From Guyanagaster necrorhizus (Eukaryota > Basidiomycota > Agaricomycetes > Agaricales > Physalacriaceae), in NCBI RefSeq assembly GCF_019112545.1, contig NW_025064897.1, positions 302,151 through 366,150 on the forward strand: a DNA stretch of 64,000 nucleotides, written 5' to 3'. The notes below the pieces were generated by a model, which saw only the letters and a program-made list of their open reading frames with translations, ran no database searches and was not told where the DNA came from. Position 1 is the stretch's first letter. The number at the start of each line of letters is the position of its first letter. The translations under genes and the position numbers were made by a program. Positions 23,545-34,475 of the stretch are shown in pieces.

Positions 23545-24350
23545 AGCAGCACGACCCTATCAAGCATCTCACCGACTCAGACATAATCAAGCTATGGACA
23601 GAGTGTCCTAAAATCGACACCAATACATTTCAGACGATCTTAGGCTTCCCGAATCCAGGAAATGTCGCGTCCATTGGATTTGGCACGGTTGTTAAACGTT
23701 TTCCAGGTGCCCAAGAGTCACGGGCCATAGAACTTGTCCGAAAAGAAACAGCTATTCCCGTCCCGCCATGTTATCGCTTCATCGACTCAGTTTCTCCTCA
23801 CTATCTAGCTATGCCTCTTATTGAGGGTCAAACTGTCGCGTCTGTATGGGACAAACTCGGACTTTGGATGCGCTTTCGCATCATTGTATCGCTATGGCAT
23901 TATGTGTACTAGCTCCATGGCATCACACGACGAAATCCTCATTTGTGCAAATTTCCTGGTCCCTTTGGAAGAGTGGGACCGGAAAGATGTACAGGTAGTC
24001 TCTTCAACGATTCTGGTGTGGGTCCATTCCGGTCATATGCCCACATGGCGGCATGGTATCGCAACAGGCTACTTGTTATGCAAAGGTTTCATCTCAACTT
24101 CGAGGTGTTCAAGACAATAGATCCATTTTTTGATGATACCCGGCCCCTGGTGTTTACTCACCAAGACTTGCATATGCGAAAATTGATACTCGGAAAGGAT
24201 GGACAGCTTTGGGTGATAGACTGGGATGATGCTGGATTTTATCCTGAATGGTTTGAGGGTGTGAATATGAGGGAAGTGTACCATTTACATGGGGATAGCG
24301 GGTCATGGAATAAGTTGAACTCGGGGATTTTTGGAGACTCTAATTCTTGA
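23545..24350 (+). pseudogene. Aminoglycoside-phosphotransferase/kinase-like (APH family) protein, disrupted
   Basis: One frame carries the APH fold typical of many agaricomycete proteins: GFGTVVKRFPGAQESRAIEL with the putative ATP-site Lys, AIPVPPCYRFIDSVSPHYL, the hinge AMPLIEGQTV, PFRSYAHMAAWYRNRLLVMQ, and the catalytic region LVFTHQDLHMRKLILG followed by WVIDWDDAGFYPEW. Two problems stand out. An in-frame TAG occurs after SLWHYVY near 23910. The catalytic Asn of the loop (HxDLxxRNL in relatives) is Lys here. The frame stops at 24350, shortly before the retroelement nest. An upstream TAG near 23545 also limits the N-terminus. A short intron spanning the internal TAG cannot be excluded, but the Asn loss argues for a pseudogene or pseudokinase. 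Confidence 0.7.
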
Positions 24351-24399
24351 GGCCAATGGTCTTATGTCGATGTGATTCAATTTTCTCTTGTCTCGATGA

Positions 24400-25515
24400 G
24401 TGCTGTTGTACCACCACATTTCGGTCGACATGATCATGGAGCTATCAGAATGCAATGGTTATGATGCCATCATTGTCATCATCAATTGTTTCTCTAAAGC
24501 AATCATTCTAATCATGTGTTCAACAGAGTTGATGTTGGAAGGATGGGTGAAGATTCTATATGATAAGGTATATGCCAAATACAGAATGCCTCAAGTGGTC
24601 ATCTCAGATTGAGGACCACAGCTTGTCTCTAAGTTTCTTAACAACCTGTACTATCTCCTGAATATCCAATGAAATACATCCACCATCTATCATCCACAGA
24701 CAGATGGTCAAGCAGAGTGTGTCAATCAGAAGATCAAGAAGTATCTTTGACTCTTCATTAATTATTGACAAGATGATTGGATAGAATGGCTTGCTCTTAT
24801 CATGTTCCAACACAATAATCATGTTCATTTGGCAACAGGAAAAATGTTCTTCTTTGTCAACTATGGCCATCATTCTAATGTCTCACACACCAAGTGTGCT
24901 CACACTATGACCTCAGCCTCCTCTGACTTTGCATCCACTATGACCAAGATCCATAATGAAACTCAGATCACCCTTGACAAGGCAGCCATTTCCATGAAGA
25001 AATTGTATAATAAGCATCACACCTCAGCCTATATGTATAATATTAATGACAAAGTCTGGTTGGATACAATCAATCTCCACCTTCCTTGCCCTAAGCAAAA
25101 GCTTGCTGATAAACATATGAGACTATTCCCTATTATTGCTAAAGTCAGAAACTCCACCTACAAACTCTGTCTGCTGCCTCACTGGAAGATCCACAATGTT
25201 TTCAATGAATCACTCCTGATGCCATTTATTGCTTCTGTCTTTCCCAATCAAGACTGCCCTCCTCCTCCTCCTGATCTCATCAATGATGAGAAACACTATA
25301 AAATTGATCCAATATTAAATTATAAACTGCAAAAGGTCAAAGCCCATAGTGGCAGGATCACAACAATAGTCAATTATCTGGTCAGCTGGAAGGGCTATAG
25401 TCCTGAGTCTAACCAGTGGGTTAATGAAAAACAAATGAATGCTGATAATATGATATATAACTACAAATTATCCCTAAATTAAGCCATCAGGATGATAGTT
25501 TTAAGAAGGGGATAA
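24400..25515 (+). pseudogene. Family 1 Ty3/Gypsy pol fragment: integrase core and chromodomain
   Basis: 5'-truncated element joined to host sequence at about 24400. The integrase core is readable (MIMELSECNGYDAIIVII, VVISD then a stop then GPQLVSKFL, HPQTDGQAECVNQ). The C-terminal part is open from 24802 to 25482, ending in a chromodomain (YLVSWKGYSPESNQWVNEKQ). Several TGA/TAA codons replace Arg, Trp or Gln. The polypurine stretch AAGAAGGGGATAA (about 25503-25515) abuts the 3' LTR. RT, protease and gag are missing. CpG is almost absent, unlike the host DNA to the left. Confidence 0.85.
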
Positions 25516-25974
25516 TGTTATGATTTTTCCTCTTTTTCTTTGTATTAACCTCTATTTATGCTTAGTCAGAGTGCTAGACCAGTGCTTAAGACTGTGGGAC
25601 TAGCTTAGTCATCACAACAACTCCAGTCAGTCATTGTCTTTTGATGCAACAGTGTTGCCTGACAATGCACAACAAGACTTTTGTAGATAATAATGACACT
25701 CAAGGACACAGAGTACAAAAGCCATAAAGGACATAATTAATAGTAATATTTATATTATTGAGTACAAACTGTATATAAGTAAGATAGCTCTCACTGGTAT
25801 AACTTCAGCTTTGAGCTAAAGTTTATATTCTACCATTCTACCTCAAGCTAAATTGCATTGGTCTTGAGACATAGTGCCATATAAACACAAACAGTGAACT
25901 TAGGAGTGACTGTATAAAGGTGATACAGCTTCTATTTATTATGTGTTTAAGTCATATGTCACTTAGGCTTAACA
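25516..25974 (+). repeat. Family 1 LTR (3' LTR of the plus-strand fragment), 459 bp
   Basis: Starts TGTTATGATT and ends TTAACA. It contains TATATAAG at 25772-25779 and, 35 bases further on, the presumed mRNA start AGCTTTGAGCTAA (25807-25819). Related LTRs lie at 45070-45482, 45950-46404 and 55371-55661 on the other strand. Confidence 0.85.
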
Positions 25975-26630
25975 GTTTCTTATGTTGTTGATTCTTGCAA
26001 TGTGCTCAATATAGTTGTAGACAAGAGTATATTCAAATGCATGTAAATATTGGTTACTACAGGAGGTACATAAGTCTGTCCAGCAGCTATGTGAGATACA
26101 CTGCTAAGTTCTTTGGCTGACCAAGTGAGATCATTCACTCATTGGCCTCATTTTTTACTTTCTCAACTTTTGTATTCTTGTCTAATTTCTCAAGTCTGTC
26201 AGCTTCCTTCTGTAACTTGGCAATCTGCATTCAGATATCTTTTCTCATGCACTTCTTCTTTAGATAGCTCCATGAAAAATGTCTCTTTTCTCTACAATTG
26301 AAACACTTCCCTTCTTTCTTGAGATAATCTATGTCTATCAGCTTCTCAATCTCAGTGTATATAGTCCCAGTATCAGTCTTCTGTGTTCTGTATGTTGGAG
26401 TGGAGAAGATATTAGTTTTAGTCATAGAAGTGTTATTGGCAGGCTTTTAGTTGGTCAAGTAGTTTGGCTTCTAGTTGCTTTGCAGATTGGCATTCTCTGC
26501 CTTCTGCCACTGTCATTCCTTGTTTATTTCTGTGATTTATTCCTTCTACACATTGTATTCTTTCAGGATATTAACATCTATATCTGAGATTATCTTTGTG
26601 TAAGAGAAAGGTGCCTCTTTCTTGAGTATC
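25975..26630 (-). pseudogene. Family 1 gag/protease fragment of an old minus-strand element, left part
   Basis: Minus-strand similarity to 52040-52640 of the better preserved element. The nucleocapsid knuckle can be read at about 26270-26310 (CFNCREKRHFSWSYL; the final Cys of CCHC is changed to Tyr). The fragment stops at 25975 against a plus-strand LTR. On the right it is interrupted at 26630 by family 2 element II and resumes at 34476. Confidence 0.75.
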
Positions 26631-27130
26631 TGTTAGGAACATGCCAATTAAGTGGGTTTGAGTGTATGCACAGAGACTAGTAGAGTGTATGAGTATCAAT
26701 GAAGCTATTAGCAACATCACCCCTGAGTCAGAGTCTAAGAATTTGGATGGACAGAACAGAGTTTCATTAGAGAAGTGAAGAGGAGTATCCTTCAGAGTGG
26801 AATCTGATGGATGAGGTAAGAAAGAGTTGAAGTGAGTATGAAGTGTAGATGACTATCCAAGTTGATATTTAAACTGAGTATTTACAATGATTATACATGG
26901 CTTTATATACTAATGGTAGCTAATTCTGAGTCAGATTTCATTGAGTTCTAGTGTCAATATTCACTACTGAGTTCAGGATCTAGATATTACAATGTAAAAT
27001 ACAGATGTGAAATGATAATGGTGAAAATGAAATTAATAGGTAATGGGAAGTGGCTGGAGTCTGGTGGATTTTAGTGATTGAATCCATGGTTGGTTGAGAT
27101 GACATAGAAGCTGATGGCATATATGTAACA
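26631..27130 (-). repeat. 3' LTR of element II, 500 bp
   Basis: Plus-strand reading begins TGTTAGGAAC and ends ATATGTAACA, so the ends are the inverted TGTTA/TAACA pair. The mRNA-start motif has decayed to the TA form (AGTTTAAATAT in sense). Confidence 0.9.
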
Positions 27131-27269
27131 GTATCCCTCTGTTAGCATTCTTGCCCTCAAGAGCACAGATTCTAATGGCTGGTGGAGTCATATAGAAGAT
27201 TGTTAGTGGCTGTGGAAAATTTTGCAACTTAATCAAATACTATCACCATTGCCTAAACTTTTTGAAACT

Positions 27270-28466
27270 ATGTTGTCTCTCACTGTATATCATTGCTCAT
27301 ACACTCCTAAGCCTTTAGTGAGGGAACCCACCTCTAATAGCCCTAAAGAGGCTAAGAAATCATTTCATCTGAAATGGCAAGCCAGGGAGGAAGAGTATGC
27401 AGAGGCCATAGAAGTTTACTTGCAGTGGAAAAGGGAGCAGAAGAGAGAGGAGAAGATCTGACAGACAGTGGAGAGGTGGGTGAAGGAGATAGAGGAGGTA
27501 TTAAGAGAGGCAGCTTGAAGAGAGGCTGAGAAAAGGGAGGCCACAGAGGCTGCAGTAAGAGCTGCAGCCTCAGAGGTAGGGCAAGGGAGGATAGTTACAG
27601 AGAGTGAGTTGCAAATGACTTCTGCAAAGGCTATTGATTTTCAGCTGTGTCAAATACTGGCAGAATAATTTGATCCTAGCTCCAGTTTTTGCTTCAAGAG
27701 AGTGACTGGCTATATATCTCTGGAGTCTGATGATGAGCAGGACAAGAGGACTAAGAAAGATAATAAGTCAGAAGAATCTGAGAGAATTCTAGAGAGGAGA
27801 AAGAGAGTGTGAAAGAGAAAGAGGAGAGAAGTGGTTTTGATAGAATAGGGTTAAAAAAGGAAATTTAAGTCTCAGAGTGTGGTGGGTGACAGTGAGACAG
27901 AGATAGTGGCTAGTCCCAAGAAGAGGGTGAAGTTGGAGGTTGTGAGGCCAGTAGAGAATAAGGAGAAATTGAGCAGTGAAAGTAAGTGTCTTATTGTTTT
28001 CTGTTATACATGCCTAGTAACTGAAGATGCTAGCTATAGGTAGACTTGTGCCTATTGCAAGGTTAAGAAGACTGCCTGTTCATTCAACAAGGGCATCACT
28101 GCAAGTGAGGTGGTCAGCAGTGTGGAGGTCTCCACTGATCTCCACCAACTTTCAAAGTTAATGTGCAAGTTGATACATTATGTGGATGAGTTGGCAGATG
28201 AGATGGCAGATGTCTGCAGTACCATAGCAGGTCTCCAGGATGATTATAGGTCAGATGATATGTCATCTCTCTCAGAGTTGTTTTTGGAGTCTAAATTAGA
28301 GGCCTAAAAGAAGGCTCATCTGCTTTTTAAGGATGAGAAGGATCAGGAGATAGAAGATCTATAGAAGGCAATGTTGAAGAGGCTGGATGAGGATATAGAG
28401 GAGTTGAAGAGGCAGAGAGAGAGTTTGAATTTTAGTGTGGGTCTATCAGGTTCTGCTTCCTTATAA
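27270..28466 (+). pseudogene. Antisense gene of family 2, copy in element II
   Basis: Runs opposite to gag-pol of element II, from an ATG at 27270 (about 140 bases inside the 3' LTR) to TAA 28464-28466. It is tail-to-tail with pol, which ends at 28644. The reading frame can be followed through about eight stop codons. In order it shows a short N-terminal segment (YTPKPLVREP), a long Lys/Glu coiled coil, an acidic stretch (ESDDEQDKRTKKDNKSEES), a basic KRKR-type patch, a Cys group (CAYCKVKKTACSFNKG near 28045-28090) and a Leu/Asp/Glu-rich C-terminal coiled coil (HQLSKLMCKLIHYVDELADE). The last part, 28110-28307, is still open. A GTAAGTGTC donor remains near 27985, but the following part of the intron and next exon is partly deleted. 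Dead here; the conservation of order with the other two copies is what counts. Confidence 0.75.
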
Positions 28467-28643
28467 AGATTTTATACAAAATATATATAGAAAAAAATAT
28501 CAGATGTTGATAGTGGTAAAAAAAATGTAAATACAAGATTTTTGACTTTGAAAGTGTAAAAGAAGTGATTAAAATAGTAGTAATTAGTGGTTAAAATTGA
28601 AATAGTAAGGTGGAGCATCAGTGGTGTCTAGAGTAGTGTTGTA

Positions 28644-31600
28644 TTAGGAATATAATATTTGAATGACTTTGGATAAGAGTCTTGGTTTGTCTGAGTATCA
28701 ATGATGGAATTCTTTGATAAATTCATTGGCAGAGAACTCAGAGGCTGGTAACCAAGCAAATTCTTCATTGGTATCTTTGTAGCCTAGCCACTGGATCTTG
28801 TACAGCAGTAGATAGCAGAACTGGTGGTCTAGCTTAGAGTTGAGGATTTGGGCTATTTCAAAATGTTCTTCTCTGTTGATTTTGACTGGAGATAGTGGTG
28901 GTTGGATTCAGTTAGGAATGGTGTTTTCTTCTACAGGTTCTAATTGTGATACATAGAAGACTGGATGAATAGAATAAAGATCTAATGAAAGTCTCAGTGT
29001 GAAGGAGTGAGAACCAGATTAGGCTATGATTTCAAAAGGACTGAGGTATTTCTCTAAGAATTTTCTGATTAGGCAGGTGGTTTTGATATATTTGAAACTG
29101 AGATAGACCTTGTTACCCACTGTGAATAGAAGTGCTAGAATCTGATGCCTGTCTGCTTGGATCTTGTAGCAAGCCTAAGTCTTAGAGATTTTGTCTTTTA
29201 ATATTTGATAGAGAGTTCATCAAGATTGACTGCAAAGTCTTGGGCCTGAGTGAAGGCAATGTCCCTTTCAGGGTGAACAGTGATATTAGAGTGATAACTT
29301 TTATTAACAAAGAATGGAGAAGTTCCAGTGAATGCATTAGAGGCATTGTTGTAAGCAAACTCAGCAATGGGTAAGAGGGTGTCCCAGTTGTCCTGCTGAT
29401 AGAAGCAGTAGATGTGAATGTATTGTTCTAGAGTTTGGTTTGCCCATTTGGTTTGTCTATCAGCCTCTGGATGATAACCCAAAGTAAGGTGAAGTTCTAT
29501 ATTAAGGGTGGTAGCTAGAGCATGAGTAAACTGGGAGATAAATTCAGAACTGTGATCAGATATGATGTGACTGGATACTCCATGTTTGGAGAAGACATGG
29601 ATAAGGAAAAGTTGGGCAAGCTCTGTAGAGTTAATGGTGTCATGAGTGGGGATGAAGATGGCTTGCTTGCTAGCTCAGTTTATGACTATTAAGATGATGG
29701 TAAATCTATTAGAGTCCAGTAGTTGTTCAATAAAATCTATGGAAATGGAATCTCATAGCTGTTTGGGGACTGGTAGAGGTTTGAGTAATCCATAGGGATG
29801 ATGTCTAGGTGTCTTATTGTGCCCACAAACTGTGTAGAACTTAACATAGTATTGAACATATTCATGTGTCTTTGGCTAAGTATAGTTCTGCTGGACTAGT
29901 TCCAATGTCCAGTTTTGACCAAAATGACCTGCTAAGATATAGTCATGATTGTTTTATAGTATATGGAGATGGAGATTGTCAGAGTCTGAAATGTAGATAT
30001 GGCCTTCAAACCAAAGGATATTGGATTCATTGATAGACCACTGAGAGAGAGAGGATTCAAAAGTGGCCTTAGCCTGACAGAGACCATTAGAGCATATAGA
30101 ATCAGAGAATTATGCTTATTTGATATCAGTGTGGAGTTTATTGATATCTATGATGGCACTAGCCTATAAAGTGGGGCCTTTAAGGTAGATTGTATAGAGT
30201 AATACAGAAAGTTGTTCTTGAGTGAACATGGGTTGAAAATTGTAGAGGTTGACTTGGACATATTAGCTATCCCTCTCTTTAGAGTAGAGATCTCATCATC
30301 TAGTGAGTGCATCTGGTTTCTCTCCAAGTTTTCCAGGGTAGAACTGGATTACTAGGTTGAATTAGGATAGATATTCAGATCAGTGGACCTGTCAGCAGAT
30401 TAGAATCTTGGTGGTAGCAAAGTATTCAAGATTCTTGTGGTCTGTTATAATATTGATAGAGTCTGTGGAGTCTTCAAGGTAGTGCTGCCAATGTTTAAAG
30501 GCCTCAAAAATGACTAGAAACTCTTTGTTATAGGTGTCATAGTTGTGTTCAGCATTGTGGAGACTCTAAGAGTAGATGACAATGGGGTGAATTTTGCTAT
30601 CTTCAAGATAGATGGAGAGGATAGCTGCAATTGCATAATCAGAAATGTCAGTTTTCACCACTATCTTTTGATTGGAGACTCAGTGAATAAGGATGAGAGC
30701 ATATATAAAGACCTGTTTCAACTCATTGAAGATGGCCAAGCATTTATCATCAAATTTCTATGAAGTTCTCTTATGGGTAAGTTGTGTAAGAGAAAGAATG
30801 ATATTGCTATATTCATATATGAAGCAATGGTAGAAGTTAGTGAAGCTGAAAAAAGATTGGATGTCCTTGATCTTTTGCAGCACTAGTCAGTCAATAATAG
30901 CCTTGACTTTTTCTTCAGACATGTGAAGTCCTTCAGATAATAGGATATAGCCTAGGTATTCCATGAAATAGTGATTGAATTTGCATTTGAAACCTTTGCA
31001 GTAGAGTTCATTAGCTTTAAGCCTGTGTAGGACCTCTCAAACATATTTCTGATGATCTCCTGGATTGTTAGAATATATGAGAATGTTGTCAAGGTAAACT
31101 ACTATTAATATATCAAGTATGTCAGAGAATATATCATTCACAAATCATTGAAATACCACTGAAGCATTTATGAGGCCAAAAGATATGACATGCTATTCAA
31201 AGGAACTATAACAGAGTCAGAAGGCTGTTTTGCATTCATTTTCTTTGGCTATGCAAACAAGATGATAGGTATGTCATAGATCAAGCTTGGTGTAGATGTG
31301 TATAGAGCAGACAGAGTTGAGGAGATTGGAAATAAGGGGAAGAGGGTAGCAATCCTTCTTGGAGATTTTGTTTAGGCCATAGTAGTCAATACAAAGTTGG
31401 AGTTCACTGGTCTTCTTCTTGACAAATAGAACTGGAGCCTTATGCAGAGAGTGAGACAGAGTAATAAACCTATTGTATAGGTTATCATCAATAAACTTTC
31501 ATAGGGCCTTGAGTTCAGATTCTGAAAGAGAATAAATAGGTCCAAGTAGTAGAGATATTCCTTTCTCAAGGTTGATTTTGAGATTATATGGCCTGTGTTT

Positions 31601-32470
31601 GAGTAGCTTTTTGGAGAGAGTATCACAGAAGACATCTGCAAAATCATGATACTCTACTGGTACTGATGAAAGGTCTGCTGGTTCCACAGATATAGCTTTG
31701 GCTCTAATTTTAGGCAAGGAAGACTGCAGTATAAACTGCTGAGTGTCTTCTTCTGCACTGATTTGGACAAATATAACAGCAGATATGATGGAGATCTTTA
31801 GATGTGCTTTCATATTAAAAGACTTTGAGAGAGGATAGAAATAGATGAGTTCACACAGAAATAGAGCCTACCTGCTACTCAGAAGGGATTTTAAATGGAG
31901 TGAAGCTTCCAGAGGTTGGACTGATAGAGTCTGGTGGGCACAGAAGTCCTGAAGTTGAGCTGGAAGGCTCTAAGAGGGGTGGACTGTTATCTTGTGGGCA
32001 TGAAAGTCCTTGGAATGTGGTGGAGGCTATGAAATTGGTTGAAGTGAGATTCTGATAGCTTGAGCAGAAAGTGATACTGTTCTCAGCCCAGTCAATCAGT
32101 GGATTGTAGCAGGAGAGCCAGTTGTATCCTAGGACAAGATTACAAGACAAATCCAGAGGAGTGATATAAAAGTCAATGAGGAAGATGTCTCTGGATGGGA
32201 AATAGATGGGGATAATTGTGATTTGAGATATATGGCTCTTGATAGAGCTATCAAATAATTGAAGTTGCATATTAGGGATGGCTTTAATAAAGATTTCATT
32301 GGCAGCTATATACTTAGTGTCAACAAAGTAGTAGCTAGAACCAGAATCAATATAAGGGCAAGAAAACACAGAATGATACAAGTTGAGAAACTATCAGGTT
32401 CTATGGTAGTTGGTAATTCTGCTGAAAGAGAGATGTGAAAGAAGTGATTGGAAAGGAATGTTGTATTGAG
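28644..32470 (-). pseudogene. Element II pol polyprotein, decayed
   Basis: Minus-strand order: protease (about 32381-31875, [19 protein letters not shown]), RT (about 31810-31000), RNase H (about 30960-30300), integrase (about 30250-29200, with FVNKSYHSNITVHPERDIAF) and chromodomain (about 28900-28700). The RT active site reads YLDN, not YLDD, near 31090, so it would be inactive even without the stops. A conserved Arg codon before LCIDY is CAA here and TGA in the other copies, as expected if an ancestral CGA decayed on either strand. Confidence 0.85.
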
Positions 32471-32515
32471 AGTGATGATCTCTGGTATGTGAATAGAGTT
32501 GCTTTCTAGTTTTCT

Positions 32516-33930
32516 GACTCTGCTGGAGCTGGCTCCACAGAAGCAGTGTCTACTTTAGCTGCACAACTCTTAGCAGTCACTGCAGCCTTTCATTTGTTGC
32601 AATTCTTGATCTTGTGTTTGGCTCCACAGAATATGCAGAGATTGTTCTGATATTGGTGGTCTTTTTCTTTCTAGATCAGATGGTCATCTTTGCCTAGCTT
32701 GTCAGCATAGGGCTTAGCAGTGGTGGATTTTGATGTAGAGCTGGAGTCTGAGGAATTAGATTTCTTAGATTTGAGATTGGAGGATTAGTTAGAGATCTTA
32801 TTGTCCTAGTTTTTATGGACAATTTTGGTCTTTCAGGTCCAGTAATGAGCATTGAGTTCTTGGATGAGGAGGCACATATCATGGAGGTTGCTGGGCTTCT
32901 CATAGTGAGCCATATCATTCTTGATGTGAGTACAGAGGCCATGGTAGAAGGCATGGCAGAGGGAGATGTCTCTATATCTGATTTGCAAGGCATACTGGTT
33001 GAATTGGACTATGTACTTCATGATTCACTCTCTATCACACATCTAAAGATGTTTTAATGCATTTTTAGCATCTCTGATGGTGTTGAAGAAGCCAAAGTTG
33101 CTATGAAGCTCATCCAAGAAAGCTGTATAAGAGAATTGCCAGACTAGTAGATTCTATGGATTAGAGTTAAGAATGTCTGATTTGAACCAGTTAAGTGCAG
33201 TGCCAGCCAGAAAGGAAATAGCATAGTTGATCTTGCTAGCATCTGTTGCAAATGTGGTAGATCTGTCATTGAAGTTTAACTGAAGGGAGACAATGAAAGC
33301 CTTCAGTTTGCAAAAGTTAGAGCCATCAAATGATTCTGGTTCCTTGACTTTGGTGTGAATAGTGGCTGGTTTAGGGTTATTGAGAGAAGTGGAGACTTCT
33401 CATAACAGGTTCATGAATTCTAGAAATATATCCTGCTGATTTGGATTGTTGCTTCCTGTGAGGCTATCAGAGCTGCCTAGGCCATTGAGACTGCTTGGTC
33501 CTTCTGGAAAAGGGTTTGGTGAGTTACCACCTAGTTTTCATCAGATGAGAGTATGAGTGGGGGTGTCTTCACCTCTGCCCTCTAAGTCTGGGCTGTCTGA
33601 ATTCCCATACATGTTGCTCAGGAATAAAGAGTCTAGAGAGTCAGTTCAGGCACTATACATCAGGCTGGCCTGTTGAGCTCTGTTGGTTGGGATGCTGGTG
33701 ACATAAAAAGGGTTAGAAGAATCATTGTAATTAGGTTGGTGGGCAGTGAAGCTAGAGTGATTGTAGGTTTCTCTATGAGAAGATTGTCCTCCACTGGAGG
33801 CCAATCTGAAAAGGCCTGGTTGTTTCTTTGAGGCAGAGGCTGAGATGTCTTCCATGAAAAACATGTTGTGATAGGTAGACTGGGTTTGTTCAGAGTCAGC
33901 TTCTGTGGATTAGGTAAATGTGATGGACAT
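32516..33930 (-). pseudogene. Element II gag, decayed
   Basis: Starts at the ATG 33930 (MSITFT) and ends TAG 32516. Includes the capsid-like segment and a C-terminal nucleocapsid knuckle (CIFCGAKHKIKNC) with three instead of four residues between the second Cys and His. Several stops interrupt it. Confidence 0.8.
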
Positions 33931-33956
33931 GATAAAAATTTTCAACTCAAGGGTTT

Positions 33957-33970
33957 GAGTTTAAATATAC
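33957..33970 (-). other. Primer-binding site of element II (self-priming type)
   Basis: Sense reading GTATATTTAAACTC directly after the 5' LTR. Its complement corresponds to the predicted mRNA start AGTTCAAATAT inside the LTR, with the central CG of the presumed original now TA. Confidence 0.6.
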
Positions 33971-34470
33971 TGTTAGGAATGTGCCAATTGAGTGGGTTTG
34001 AGTGCATGCACAAAGACCAGTGGAGTGCATGAGTGTCAACAAAGCTATTGGCAATATCATCTCTGAGTCAAGGCCCAAGAATTTGGATGGACAGAATAGA
34101 GTTCCATTGGAGAAGTGAAGAGGAATATCCTTTGGAGCAGAATCTGATAGATGAAGTAAGGAGGAGTTGAAGTGAGTACAAAATGTAGATAGCTATCTAA
34201 GTTGATATTTGAACTGAGTAGTTACAGTGATTATATATGGCTTTATATACTAATAGTAGCTGATTCTGAGTCAGGTTCCATTGGGTTCCAGTGTTAATAT
34301 TCACTATCAAGTTTGAGGTCTAGATATTACAATGTGAAATATAGATGTGAAATGATAATGGTGAAAATAAAATTAATAGGTAATAGAAAGTGGCTGGAGT
34401 CAAGTGGGTTTTGGTGATTGAATCCATGGTTGATTAGAATGACATGGAGGCCAGTAGCATGCACATAACA
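33971..34470 (-). repeat. 5' LTR of element II, 500 bp
   Basis: Plus-strand reading begins TGTTAGGAAT and ends GCACATAACA. It pairs with 26631-27130 and is followed by the right-hand GTATC duplication. Confidence 0.9.
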
Positions 34471-34475
34471 GTATC

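Larger units (their letters stand above)
26631..34470 (-). mobile_element. Family 2 Ty3/Gypsy chromovirus, element II (complete, decayed, minus strand)
   Basis: Complete element of 7840 bp with two LTRs, flanked by a perfect 5-bp target duplication GTATC (26626-26630 and 34471-34475). Right to left it holds 5' LTR, PBS, gag, pol (protease, RT, RNase H, integrase, chromodomain), an antisense gene and 3' LTR. The PPT reads GCTAACAGAGGGATAC in sense orientation next to the 3' LTR. Many stop codons and a nearly total loss of CpG show that it is dead and old. It sits inside the gag region of a family 1 element. Confidence 0.93.
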
